From Streptomyces asoensis (GTDB taxonomy: Bacteria > Actinomycetota > Actinomycetes > Streptomycetales > Streptomycetaceae), in the NCBI RefSeq assembly GCF_016860545.1, contig NZ_BNEB01000005.1, positions 2,852,001 to 2,916,000 of the forward strand: a stretch of 64,000 nt of DNA, given 5' to 3'. A model generated the notes under the pieces. It had not been told where the DNA came from, searched no databases, and saw only the letters and a list, made by a program, of their open reading frames with translations. Numbering within the stretch: the first letter of the stretch is position 1; each line of letters starts with the position of its first letter. Made by a program: the position numbers and the translations under genes. This document shows positions 1 through 7,330 of the stretch, one piece after another.

Positions 1-211
1 GGCGCTCCGTGGCCCGCTTGACCACGAGCAGGTCCTGCTGGAAGGGGTGCCGCAGCACGACGACGTCTCCGGGCCGGACCCGGGCACCGTACTGCACCAC
101 CAGCCGGTCCCCGTGGTAGAGCGTGGGCACCATGGACGGGCCGTTCACCTCGGCCGGTCCGAAGAGCGCGGCCGATCTCGCGCGCTCGGTCTCGTGCGAC
201 AGCTCCGGCAT
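1..211 (-). CDS. sodX: Nickel-type superoxide dismutase maturation protease SodX (C-terminal part outside window)
   Basis: S26-family (signal-peptidase-like) protease that removes the N-terminal leader of pro-SodN so the nickel hook can form. About 70 codons are visible. The segment around residues 24-28 (GPSMVPTL) is the signal-peptidase box holding the catalytic Ser, and the VVKR segment near the window edge fits the catalytic Lys box. The ATG at 211 follows a GGGGAGG ribosome-binding site. It is divergent from sodN, its known substrate gene, with a 145-base shared promoter region. The identification rests on the S26 motifs plus this neighbour. The 3' end runs off the window. Confidence 0.9.
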   Translation of the reverse strand, partial: MPELSHETERARSAALFGPAEVNGPSMVPTLYHGDRLVVQYGARVRPGDVVVLRHPFQQDLLVVKRATER

Positions 212-356
212 CGCCGGCACCTCCCCGGTCCGATCCTCCACCAGTCCCAGTCTGACCCCGGACTTTTGTCCTAAGCCCACGGGGGCACCCGCGAAAAGGC
301 TTCCCTCAGGGAGTAATGTCCCACCTGAGAAGACGATCACGAGGAAGGAACGCTCC

Positions 357-752
357 ATGCTTTCCCGCCTGTTTGCCCCCAAGGTCAAGGTCAGCGCTCA
401 CTGCGACCTGCCCTGCGGTGTGTACGACCCGGCCCAGGCCCGCATCGAGGCGGAGTCGGTGAAGGCCGTCCAGGAGAAGATGGCCGCCAACGACGACCCG
501 CACTTCCAGGCGCGCGCCACCGTCATCAAGGAGCAGCGTGCCGAGCTGGCGAAGCACCACGTCTCCGTGCTGTGGAGCGACTACTTCAAGCCCCCGCACT
601 TCGAGAAGTACCCCCAGCTGCACCAGCTGGTCAACGACACCCTGAAGGCCCTGTCGGCCGCCAAGGCCTCGACGGACCCGAAGACCGGCGAGAAGGCCCT
701 GGAGCTCATCGCCGAGATCGACAAGATCTTCTGGGAGACCAAGAAGGCCTGA
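357..752 (+). CDS. sodN: Nickel superoxide dismutase precursor
   Basis: Ni-SOD, converting superoxide to hydrogen peroxide and oxygen in the cytoplasm. The 131-residue precursor has a 14-residue leader, then HCDLPCGVY, the nickel-hook motif. After leader cleavage His1, Cys2 and Cys6 bind nickel. Mature length is 117 residues, normal for the family. I chose the ATG at 357, preceded by GAGGAAGGAA, rather than an upstream in-frame start that would break the leader. In S. coelicolor sodN responds to nickel through Nur and a small RNA derived from sodF mRNA that pairs near the sodN 5' end. The sodF gene is not in this window, so that link cannot be tested here. Confidence 0.97.
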   Translation: MLSRLFAPKVKVSAHCDLPCGVYDPAQARIEAESVKAVQEKMAANDDPHFQARATVIKEQRAELAKHHVSVLWSDYFKPPHFEKYPQLHQLVNDTLKALSAAKASTDPKTGEKALELIAEIDKIFWETKKA

Positions 753-805
753 TCCCCCGATCGAGCCGTGCGGCCCGCGACCGCCCGGTCGCCCGGTCCG
801 CCTGT

Positions 806-859
806 CCGCACCCGGCCCGCAGGACGCCCGTCACGGCGCTCCTGACGGTCCGGGTGCGG
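806..859 (+). terminator. Candidate terminator after sodN
   Basis: A ten-base inverted repeat (CCGCACCCGG at 806-815, CCGGGTGCGG at 850-859) encloses a second hairpin (CCGTCA at 828-833, TGACGG at 843-848) and is followed by a pyrimidine-rich stretch. It lies between sodN and the next gene. Factor-independent termination is inferred from the fold only. Confidence 0.45.
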
Positions 860-912
860 TCTCCTTTCCCGCCCGGCGCCCTCGTGGGCGCCCCGCGTGC
901 GATGCTGGCCCC

Positions 913-1314
913 GTGACCCTCGAGGACCTGAGACGGCTGCGGCAGGCACGCGACCGGATGGACCGTGAGTACGCCGAGCCGCTCGACGTCTCCGCGCTCG
1001 CGCGCACCGCGCTGATGTCCCCGGGCCACTTCCAGCGCAGCTTCCGCGAGGCGTACGGCGAGACGCCCTACGGCTACCTGATGACCCGCAGGGTGGAGCG
1101 GGCCAAGACCCTCCTGCGCCGCGGCGACCTCACGGTGACCGAGGTCTGCATGGCGGTCGGCTGCACCTCGCTCGGCTCGTTCAGCTCGCGTTTCACCGAG
1201 CTGGTCGGCGAGACGCCGAGCGCCTACCGGGCGCGGTCGCACGAGGACGGCGCGGTGGTCCCGGCGTGCGTCGCCCGCACGTACACCCGCCCGCGGCGGG
1301 ACCGGCGCGCCTAG
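913..1314 (+). CDS. Short AraC-family transcriptional regulator (DNA-binding domain only)
   Basis: 133 residues consisting almost entirely of an AraC/XylS DNA-binding domain. The first helix-turn-helix lies around residues 24-45 (LDVSALA...SPGHFQRSF) and the second around 70-95 (TVTEVCMAVGCTSLGSFSSRF). There is no N-terminal ligand-binding domain, so it resembles SoxS/MarA-sized regulators. GTG start at 913; no strong ribosome-binding site. It ends 9 bases before the VOC gene at 1324 and is probably co-transcribed with the two VOC genes, whose expression it may control. Target genes are not known. Confidence 0.85.
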   Translation: MTLEDLRRLRQARDRMDREYAEPLDVSALARTALMSPGHFQRSFREAYGETPYGYLMTRRVERAKTLLRRGDLTVTEVCMAVGCTSLGSFSSRFTELVGETPSAYRARSHEDGAVVPACVARTYTRPRRDRRA

Positions 1315-1323
1315 GCTGGGCGC

Positions 1324-1737
1324 ATGGACCTCAAACTCCACCAGTGTTTCGTCGCCGTCGACGACCACGACAAGGCCCTGCACTTCTACGTCGAGGTGCT
1401 CGGCCTCGAAGTCCGCAACGACGTCTCCTTCGAGGGGATGCGGTGGGTGACCGTCGGGTCGCCGCTCCAGCCGGACGTGAACATCGTGCTGGAGCCGCCG
1501 GGCGCGAACCCGGACTTCTCGCCGGCCGACCGGGAGGCGATGGCCCGGCTGCTCGCCAAGGGCGTGCTGCGCGGGGTCATCTTCACCACCTCCGACTGCG
1601 ACGCGCTGCACGCGCGCGTGCGGGAGGCCGGCTGCGATGTGCTCCAGGAGCCGACCGACCAGCCGTACGGGGTGCGCGACTGCGCCTTCCGTGACCCGGC
1701 CGGGAACATGCTGCGGTTCATGGAGCGGCCCGGATGA
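1324..1737 (+). CDS. VOC-family (glyoxalase/dioxygenase fold) protein
   Basis: 137 residues with the single vicinal-oxygen-chelate module layout: an N-terminal strand with a possible metal-ligand His at residue 6, the FYVEVLGLEV segment typical of glyoxalase I-like proteins, and a C-terminal DPAGNMLRFME segment whose Glu is in the usual second metal-ligand position. Substrate unknown; relatives include glyoxalases, antibiotic-resistance proteins and uncharacterised enzymes. The stop overlaps the start of the next VOC gene by four bases (ATGA), which implies translational coupling. Confidence 0.85.
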   Translation: MDLKLHQCFVAVDDHDKALHFYVEVLGLEVRNDVSFEGMRWVTVGSPLQPDVNIVLEPPGANPDFSPADREAMARLLAKGVLRGVIFTTSDCDALHARVREAGCDVLQEPTDQPYGVRDCAFRDPAGNMLRFMERPG

Positions 1738-2513
1738 GCCGACCGGTCCGCTGGTCCTACGTCTTCGCCGACCGGCCCGCCGCGCACTTCGGGCGGGCCT
1801 GCGACTTCTGGACCGCTGTCACGGGGACGGCCCTGTCGCAACCCAGGGGCGACGAGGGCGAGTTCGTCACCCTGGTGCCGGAGGGATCCGACGCGTGCGT
1901 GAAGGCCCAGGCGGTCACGGACGGGGACGGCGGCGCGCATCTCGACCTCGCCGTCGACGACGTGCCGGCGTTCGTGGCCGCCGCGCTGGAGTCGGGGGCG
2001 GGCACGGCCGCCCGGCACGACGGCTGGGCCGTACTGCGCTCACCCGCCGGGCAGTTGCTCTGTGTGGTGCCCTGGCAGGGGGAGTCCGAGCGGCCGCCCG
2101 TGGTGGACGGCGCCCGCGTGGACCAGATCTGCATGGACGTCCCGCCGTCGGCGTACGCGACCGAAGTCGCCTTCTGGAGCGCCCTGTTGCCCGACTGGCC
2201 GTCCCGGCCGGGATCACGGCCCGAGTTCCGTGTCGTCGAGCAGCCGCCGGGGCTCCCGGTGCGCATCCTGCTCCAGCGGCTCGAAACGGAACGCGCCGCG
2301 GGCGCCCACCTCGACCTGACCTGTGGCCCGGACGTCGGCGCCGTCCGCGCACGGCACGAGGAGCTCGGCGCGGTCGTCGTGGCCGGCCGTCCCCACTGGA
2401 CGGTGATGCGCGACCCGGCCGGCGGGCTCTACTGCCTGACCGGGCGCGACGCGCGGACGGGCGGACTGCCGCAACCCGTCGCCCCTCCCCCGGAACCCGC
2501 CACGGGCCGCTGA
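1734..2513 (+). CDS. Two-module VOC-family protein
   Basis: 259 residues made of two VOC modules in tandem, roughly residues 1-120 and 130-245, each ending in the DPAG signature (SPAGQLLCVVPW and DPAGGLYCLTG). Such fused pairs resemble the glyoxalase-like domain proteins common in actinobacteria. It overlaps the preceding VOC gene by four bases and is the last gene of the probable three-gene unit that starts with the AraC-type regulator. No substrate can be read from the sequence. ATG start fixed by the overlap. Confidence 0.82.
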   Translation: MSRPVRWSYVFADRPAAHFGRACDFWTAVTGTALSQPRGDEGEFVTLVPEGSDACVKAQAVTDGDGGAHLDLAVDDVPAFVAAALESGAGTAARHDGWAVLRSPAGQLLCVVPWQGESERPPVVDGARVDQICMDVPPSAYATEVAFWSALLPDWPSRPGSRPEFRVVEQPPGLPVRILLQRLETERAAGAHLDLTCGPDVGAVRARHEELGAVVVAGRPHWTVMRDPAGGLYCLTGRDARTGGLPQPVAPPPEPATGR

Positions 2514-2612
2514 CCGGGCACGGCCGCAAGGCCGCCGCCCCCGGGCTCCCGCCCCCGGCCCATGAGCCTTCCGGCCCTTGCGTCCTCCGGCCAGGAATCC
2601 GTCAGTAGTCCG

Positions 2613-3194
2613 CTAGGAGTCCGCTGCGAGCGGTGTTCCCATCCGGAGGTTCCACCGTCCCGCCCGGCCGCTCAGTTCCACCGCGGTCAGCGGGCGTACG
2701 TCCAGGCGCCAGAAGGCCGGTTCCGGCAGGCCGAGCCCGCTCACCAGGAGGGCTCGCACGACGTCGGGTTCCGTCACCGCGATCGTCCGGCCCGGGGTGC
2801 GGCCGGTCTCCTCCAGCCAGGCCCCGGCCCGGGCGCACAGCTCGCGCACCGTCTCCCCGCCGTGCGGGGCCGCTGCCGGGTCCGTCAGCCAGGCGGACAC
2901 CGCGTCCGGCTCGGTGGCCGTCACCTCGGCGAGGGTGAGACCCCGCCAGCGGCCCACGTCGAGGGAGGCGAGCGCGGGCGCCCCGGGCGCGGACAGGCCC
3001 AGCGCCTCGGCGGTCAGCCGGCACCGCGCGGAGGGGGAGGCGGCCGTGCGGTCCGCGAGCGGCAGCCGGGCCGCGGCCGACCGCGCCGCGCGCACCCCGG
3101 CGGCGTCCAGCCCACCGCCGCCGTCGTCGAACCGCGCCTCGCGCAGAGCGGGCGAGAGTGCCGGTGAGATCAAGGTCACCTGACTGTTCGACAA
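2613..3194 (-). CDS. Histidine-phosphatase-fold protein lacking both catalytic histidines
   Basis: 193 residues that follow the phosphoglycerate-mutase-like layout (SPSARCRLTAEALG, LDVGRWRG, HGGET, TIAVTEPDVVRALL). The family RHG motif after the first strand is replaced by ISPAL, and the second catalytic His (usually in a THGG.IRAL context) is replaced by TEPDVVRAL. It is therefore probably not an active phosphatase. The start is uncertain: TTG at 3194, or GTG at 3179. It is divergent from the cobalamin-riboswitch-controlled cobalt transporter genes, which suggests a role near B12 metabolism (compare CobC), but that is inference only. Confidence 0.75.
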   Translation of the reverse strand: MSNSQVTLISPALSPALREARFDDGGGGLDAAGVRAARSAAARLPLADRTAASPSARCRLTAEALGLSAPGAPALASLDVGRWRGLTLAEVTATEPDAVSAWLTDPAAAPHGGETVRELCARAGAWLEETGRTPGRTIAVTEPDVVRALLVSGLGLPEPAFWRLDVRPLTAVELSGRAGRWNLRMGTPLAADS

Positions 3195-3333
3195 TCTCCC
3201 AAGCCCTTCTTTCGCTTCTCAACTCACCTGCACAGCAAGGACGTTGAGGCGTGATCGCCGGTCCTTGCGCTTCTGCGCCGCCCCATGCGCCCTTGGCCGC
3301 GCAGCCGCCACGCGGTACGTTCTGCGCGACATT

Positions 3334-3454
3334 GACGACGGTACGGCGGAAGTCCGGTGGGAATCCGGCACGGTCGCGCCACTGTAAGCCGACGGAAGCC
3401 TCCCCCTCACGGGTGGTGGCGGACGCCGAGCAAGTCAGACCCGCACCCGTCGTC
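3334..3454 (+). promoter_or_regulatory. Cobalamin riboswitch upstream of cbtB
   Basis: The closing stem GACGACGG (3334-3341) pairs with CCGTCGTC (3447-3454). Inside are the GGTGGGAATCCGG segment, the B12-box element GCCACTG at 3378-3384, and the 3' conserved AAGTCAGAC at 3432-3440. These are hallmarks of the adenosylcobalamin aptamer. It ends about 46 bases before cbtB. Known behaviour of the class is repression of downstream genes when B12 is plentiful, which fits control of cobalt uptake. Confidence 0.93.
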
Positions 3455-3500
3455 ACGTGCACCACCGAGATGGGACGCGAACTCCCGAGGAGGTCCTGCC

Positions 3501-3722
3501 ATGGCGCAGACCGTCGCCCAGCCGACCGCCGGCCCCGCCGCCGTACCCGCCAAGCTGCCGATCGGGGCGATCGTCCCCTGGGCGGTCTTCTTCGGCATCC
3601 TGATGATGGTCCTGCTGTACTTCGTCGGCGCCGAGCAGGGCGCCACCTCCGTGGTCTCCGGCGAGGACGTCCACGAGTGGGTGCACGACGCCCGCCACCT
3701 GCTCGGCTTCCCCTGCCACTGA
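3501..3722 (+). CDS. cbtB: CbtB-type small subunit of a cobalt transporter
   Basis: 73-residue protein with one membrane helix (about residues 22-43) and a short C-terminal tail carrying four histidines (His58, His62, His66, His73) and one cysteine, the metal-binding tail typical of CbtB. It starts at ATG 3501 after GAGGAGG. The upstream cobalamin riboswitch supports a role in cobalt supply for B12 synthesis. It precedes cbtA by 17 bases. Confidence 0.92.
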   Translation: MAQTVAQPTAGPAAVPAKLPIGAIVPWAVFFGILMMVLLYFVGAEQGATSVVSGEDVHEWVHDARHLLGFPCH

Positions 3723-3739
3723 CGGGGGAACCGGACACC

Positions 3740-4510
3740 GTGAACTCCGCAATCGTCAGGAACCTCCTGGTCCGCGGCATGCTCGCCGGCCTCGCCGCCG
3801 GACTGCTCGCCCTCGCCGTGGCCTACTTCCTGGGCGAACCGCGCGTCGATTCGGCGATCGCCTACGAGGATTCCCACTCCCACGCCCATGAGCACGGCGT
3901 GGAACTCGTCTCCCGCACGATGCAGTCCACCGGCGGCCTGGCCACCGGCGTGCTGCTCTACGGCGTCGCGTTCGGCGGCATCGCCGCCCTCGCCTACTGC
4001 TTCGCGCTCGGCCGGATCGGCCGGTTCGGCCCCCGGGCGAGCGCGCTGCTCCTGTCGGGCGCGGGCCTGCTCGCCGTCTACGTGGTGCCGTTCCTGAAGT
4101 ACCCGGCCAACCCGCCCTCCGTCGGTGACCCCGACACCATCGGCAGGCGGACCACCCTGTACTTCCTGATGATGGTGCTCAGTGTGCTCCTGGCCGTCGG
4201 CACGGTCATTGTGGGCAAGCGGCTCGCACCCCGCCTGGGCACGTGGAACGCGACGATCGCCGCGGGGGCGTTCTTCGTCCTCACGGTCGGCCTCGCCTAC
4301 GCGTTCCTGCCGGCCGTCAACGAGGTCCCCAAGGACTTCTCCGGCACGCTGCTCTGGCAGTTCCGGCTGGCCGCCCTCGCCATCCAGCTCACCCTGTGGA
4401 CGGCCTTCGGGCTCGTCTTCGGGCTGCTGGCGGAGCGGCTGCTGTCACCCCGCCCGGCCGGCGCCGGACAGCGGGGCGCCTCCGCGCAGGCGGCTCCCGC
4501 GGCGCACTGA
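3740..4510 (+). CDS. cbtA: CbtA cobalt transporter membrane subunit
   Basis: 256-residue membrane protein with about six predicted helices and a His-rich loop (SHSHAHEHG, residues 45-53) after the first helix, as in the CbtA family of B12-regulated predicted cobalt transporters. GTG start at 3740, just after the cbtB stop and preceded by GGGGGAA. It is the second gene of the riboswitch-controlled operon. It converges on the small zinc-ribbon gene with only two bases between stop codons. Confidence 0.9.
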   Translation: MNSAIVRNLLVRGMLAGLAAGLLALAVAYFLGEPRVDSAIAYEDSHSHAHEHGVELVSRTMQSTGGLATGVLLYGVAFGGIAALAYCFALGRIGRFGPRASALLLSGAGLLAVYVVPFLKYPANPPSVGDPDTIGRRTTLYFLMMVLSVLLAVGTVIVGKRLAPRLGTWNATIAAGAFFVLTVGLAYAFLPAVNEVPKDFSGTLLWQFRLAALAIQLTLWTAFGLVFGLLAERLLSPRPAGAGQRGASAQAAPAAH

Positions 4511-4512
4511 GG

Positions 4513-4731
4513 TCAGGAGGAGGCCGGGGCCGCGGGGGTCCCGGGTTCCTCTTCCGTCTCGGCCCGGGCCATCTCGTGGTGCGGGGCCGGCTCGGTGTAC
4601 GCCTCGCACTCCGTGTTGTGACAAGGGCCCGCCACCCAGCGCGGGACCCACGCGCCGAGCGTCTTGTGACGCCGGACGACGGACTGCACAGGCTGCCCGC
4701 AAGCGGGACAGACGCGTTGTTCCCGGTCCAT
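4513..4731 (-). CDS. Small Cys-rich (zinc-ribbon-like) protein
   Basis: 72 residues. An N-terminal CPACG motif (residues 8-12) plus CHNTEC (around residues 37-42) could form a four-Cys zinc site; the C-terminal third is Glu/Ala/Pro-rich and likely disordered. The layout is that of small conserved Streptomyces proteins of unknown function. ATG at 4731. It is convergent with cbtA, with no gap to speak of. I do not recognise a function. Confidence 0.7.
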   Translation of the reverse strand: MDREQRVCPACGQPVQSVVRRHKTLGAWVPRWVAGPCHNTECEAYTEPAPHHEMARAETEEEPGTPAAPASS

Positions 4732-4778
4732 GCCCTACAGACTAGGACGGCCGGGGCGAGAGCGCTCCCCGCGGTACG

Positions 4779-5363
4779 TCACCGCTGCCGGGCGTACGTG
4801 CGCACGACCGCGCCGTTGCCGAAGGTGCGCGTCCCGGCGAGGCCGAACCGGGTGAGGTCGGAGCCGGCGGCGAACATCGGCATGCCGGTGCCGTAGACGA
4901 CCGGGTAGGTCTTGATCACGAGCTCGTCGATCTCGTCGTACAGCTCGCCCGCGACGCGGGAGCCGCCGCACAGGTAGATCCCCAGGCCGCCGTCCTCGGC
5001 CTTCAGCTCGCGGACCTTGTCGACCAGGCCGTCCGCGACGATCTCGACGTCCGGGGACGGCGACACCGCGAGGGTGCGCGAGGCGACGTACTGGCGCAGA
5101 TGCGCGTAGGGGCTCGGGATGCCCTCCTTCAGCGCCAGGTCGTAGCTGGCGCGGCCCTGGACGATCGTGTCGAACCGCCTGTTCTCCAGGTCGTCGAAGC
5201 CGAGGGCGCGGCGGCTGTGGGTGGGCACGGTCTCCGGATACTCGGTCCGGAGGAAGTCGAGGAACTCCTCGTCCAGACAGGCGAGCATCGCCGTGCCGTC
5301 ACCGGTCGCGTCCCCGATGAAGCCGTCGACGGAGCACGCGACGTAGTACGTGAGCTTTCGCAA
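4779..5363 (-). CDS. Dihydrofolate-reductase-fold (RibD C-terminal-like) protein
   Basis: 194 residues with the DHFR/RibD_C pattern: MRKLTYYVACSVDGFI at the N-terminus, the IVQGRASYD segment in the middle, LGIYLCGGS (nucleotide-binding Gly pair) around residue 130, and a C-terminal FGNGAVVRTY strand. Members are NADPH-dependent reductases of mostly unknown substrate; this one is unlikely to be the housekeeping DHFR. TTG start at 5363 after GGAAAGAG. It is divergent from the TetR gene at 5486, with a tandem repeat operator between them, so it is the probable TetR target. Confidence 0.85.
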   Translation of the reverse strand: MRKLTYYVACSVDGFIGDATGDGTAMLACLDEEFLDFLRTEYPETVPTHSRRALGFDDLENRRFDTIVQGRASYDLALKEGIPSPYAHLRQYVASRTLAVSPSPDVEIVADGLVDKVRELKAEDGGLGIYLCGGSRVAGELYDEIDELVIKTYPVVYGTGMPMFAAGSDLTRFGLAGTRTFGNGAVVRTYARQR

Positions 5364-5394
5364 GTGGGTCTCTTTCCGTAGGCTGCCTTCCGAA

Positions 5395-5427
5395 CCACTT
5401 CAGTTGTAGTACTTCACTTGTAGTGGT
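5395..5427. promoter_or_regulatory. Tandem 14-base repeat, likely TetR operator
   Basis: ACTTCAGTTGTAGT (5397-5410) is followed directly by ACTTCACTTGTAGT (5411-5424), differing at one base. The outer bases also form an inverted repeat (CCACT at 5395-5399, AGTGG at 5422-5426). It is A+T-rich for this genome and sits between the divergent DHFR-like and TetR genes, so it probably binds the TetR protein and covers both promoters. Inference from position and symmetry. Confidence 0.6.
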
Positions 5428-5485
5428 TGCAAGAGGATTCTCCCGCGACGCGGGAAACGGGGCCAAGTGAGAGAGAGGGTTCCGC

Positions 5486-6094
5486 ATGGCCGGAAATCCG
5501 GAGCGCCGGGCGGCCCTGGTGGACGCCGGGGTCGAGGTGCTCGCACGGGAGGGCGCGCGCGGGCTGACGTTCCGCGCGGTGGACGCGGCGGCGGCGGTCC
5601 CGGTGGGCACCGCCTCGAACTACTTCACCGGGCGCGACGACCTGCTGCGGCAGATCGACGCCCGGCTGCACGTCCGGCTGGCGCCCGACCCCGAGGTGCT
5701 CGGCGCGCTGATGGCCAGGCCCCGGGACCGCGCCCTGGTCACGGCGTTCATGCACGACCTGACGGCCCGCGCGACCCGCGACCGGACGGGCTACCTGGCC
5801 CTGCTGGAGATGCGCCTCGAAGCGACCCGGCGCCCCGAACTGCGCGCCTCCTTCACCACCTCCGTGCGCGGCGATCTCCAGGAGGGCATGGACTTCCACC
5901 GCGAGGCGGGGCTGCCCGGCGGCGACGCGACCGTGGTCGTCCTCTACCTGGCGATGCTGGGCATGCTCCTGGAACACCTCACCCTGCCGGACGTCCTGAA
6001 CGACGTCCTGCCCGGGGTGACGGTCCCAGAAGGCTTGGTCGAACAGATCGTGGCCATGGTGGTGCCGGACGGCCCGGAGGCGGCCTCCAAGTAG
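5486..6094 (+). CDS. TetR-family transcriptional regulator
   Basis: 202 residues. The N-terminal helix-turn-helix covers about residues 8-52 (LVDAGVEVLAREGARGLTF, then the VPVGTASNYFTGRDDLL recognition region); the rest is a variable helical ligand domain. ATG at 5486 after GAGAGAGGG. It likely represses itself and the divergent DHFR-fold gene through the tandem repeat at 5395-5427. The ligand is unknown. Confidence 0.88.
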   Translation: MAGNPERRAALVDAGVEVLAREGARGLTFRAVDAAAAVPVGTASNYFTGRDDLLRQIDARLHVRLAPDPEVLGALMARPRDRALVTAFMHDLTARATRDRTGYLALLEMRLEATRRPELRASFTTSVRGDLQEGMDFHREAGLPGGDATVVVLYLAMLGMLLEHLTLPDVLNDVLPGVTVPEGLVEQIVAMVVPDGPEAASK

Positions 6095-6128
6095 AACGCG
6101 CGCCTCGGGCGCGGGAGCCGGAGGGCAG

Positions 6129-6169
6129 CCCCGGGGCCGGAGCCGAGTCCGCCCCCGGGGCCGAAGCCG
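6129..6169. repeat. Imperfect 17-base direct repeat in a convergent spacer
   Basis: CCCCGGGGCCGGAGCCG (6129-6145) and CCCCGGGGCCGAAGCCG (6153-6169) differ at one base and are spaced 24 bases start to start. They lie between the convergent TetR and polyprenyl synthase genes. No function is evident; slippage in G+C-rich DNA is the simplest origin. Confidence 0.6.
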
Positions 6170-6217
6170 GCCGCGGGGGCGGATCGCGGCTGTCCGGGTG
6201 CCGGAGCCGCGGAGCGC

Positions 6218-7330
6218 TCAGTTGCTGCGGCGGGTCACGAACTCGGCGAGACAGAGCAGGCCGCCGGCCGATTCCGGGTCGGGGATCGCCCGGGCCAGTT
6301 CGTGCATCGCCCGGGCCATCCGGTCGGCCGCCTGCTCCTGCGCCCACTCGCGGCCGCCGGCCCGTTCGACGGCCAGCAGCGTGCGGTCCAGGTCGGCCGG
6401 CTCGTACGGCGCCGCGTACAGCTCGGCCAGCTCACCCGCCGCCGGGGTGCCGGAGGTCAGCGCGGCGACCACCGGCAGGGACTTCTTGCGGGCGGCGAGA
6501 TCCGCTCCGGCCGGCTTGCCGGTGTGCAGCGGGTCTCCCCACAGCCCGATGACGTCGTCGATGAGCTGGAAGGCGAGCCCGGCCTGTCTGCCGAACGCGT
6601 CCAGCGCCTCCACGTCCTCCTCGGCCGCTCCCGCGTACAGCGCGCCCACCGCACAGGCGCAACCCAGCAGCGCTCCCGTCTTGGCCTCGGCCATGACGAG
6701 CACCTCGTCGAGGGTGATGTCCGCGGGGCCGCGTCTCTCCATCGCCGTGTCCGCCTGCTGGCCGGCGCAGAGCTCGACCACACAGGCCGCGACCCGTGCG
6801 ACGGCCGCCGCGGACGCGGGATGCGGGTCGGCGGCCAGCAGTCCCAGGGCGAGGGCCTGGAGGGCGTCCCCGGCGAGAATCGCGTCGGCGTCGCCGAACA
6901 CGGTCCAGGCGGTGGGGCGGTGCCGGCGCGTGGTGTCCCGGTCCATCACGTCGTCGTGCAGCAACGTGAAGTTGTGGACCAGTTCGACCGCGGCGGCCGC
7001 CCGCAGGGCCGCCGCCCGGGCCGCCGGGCCACCGAGGGCGGTGGCCGCGGCGAGCACCAGGGCGGGGCGGATCGCCTTGCCCGCGTTGCCCGCCGCCGCG
7101 GTGCCGTCCGCGTGCTCCCAGCCGAAGTGGTAGAGCGCGACCCGGCGCATCGAGGCGGGCAGCAGATCGATCGCGGCGCGCAGTTCGGGGTCGACCGACG
7201 CCCGGGAGCGCTCCAGGATCGCCGCCGCCTCGTGCGTGTCCACCGGTACCCGACCGCTGTCGCCCTGGCTGCCGATGGACCCCCGCCTTTCGCGTGCCCC
7301 GCTGCGCTGATCCCGGACGGCGGACGTCAC
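6218..7330 (-). CDS. Polyprenyl diphosphate synthase, probable encapsulin cargo
   Basis: 370-residue trans-isoprenyl diphosphate synthase. The first Asp-rich motif DDVMD is at residues 126-130 with RRHR after it; the second Asp motif LIDDVIGLWGD is at 256-266; the KAIRP segment at 85-89 binds diphosphate. These residues are intact, so it should condense isopentenyl diphosphate with an allylic diphosphate; product chain length is not readable. The start is GTG 7330, overlapping the encapsulin stop by four bases (GTGA). The first 33 residues are Arg/Gly/Ser-rich and probably disordered, a plausible cargo-loading segment. The shell gene immediately upstream makes encapsulation the likely arrangement. 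Confidence 0.9.
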   Translation of the reverse strand: MTSAVRDQRSGARERRGSIGSQGDSGRVPVDTHEAAAILERSRASVDPELRAAIDLLPASMRRVALYHFGWEHADGTAAAGNAGKAIRPALVLAAATALGGPAARAAALRAAAAVELVHNFTLLHDDVMDRDTTRRHRPTAWTVFGDADAILAGDALQALALGLLAADPHPASAAAVARVAACVVELCAGQQADTAMERRGPADITLDEVLVMAEAKTGALLGCACAVGALYAGAAEEDVEALDAFGRQAGLAFQLIDDVIGLWGDPLHTGKPAGADLAARKKSLPVVAALTSGTPAAGELAELYAAPYEPADLDRTLLAVERAGGREWAQEQAADRMARAMHELARAIPDPESAGGLLCLAEFVTRRSN

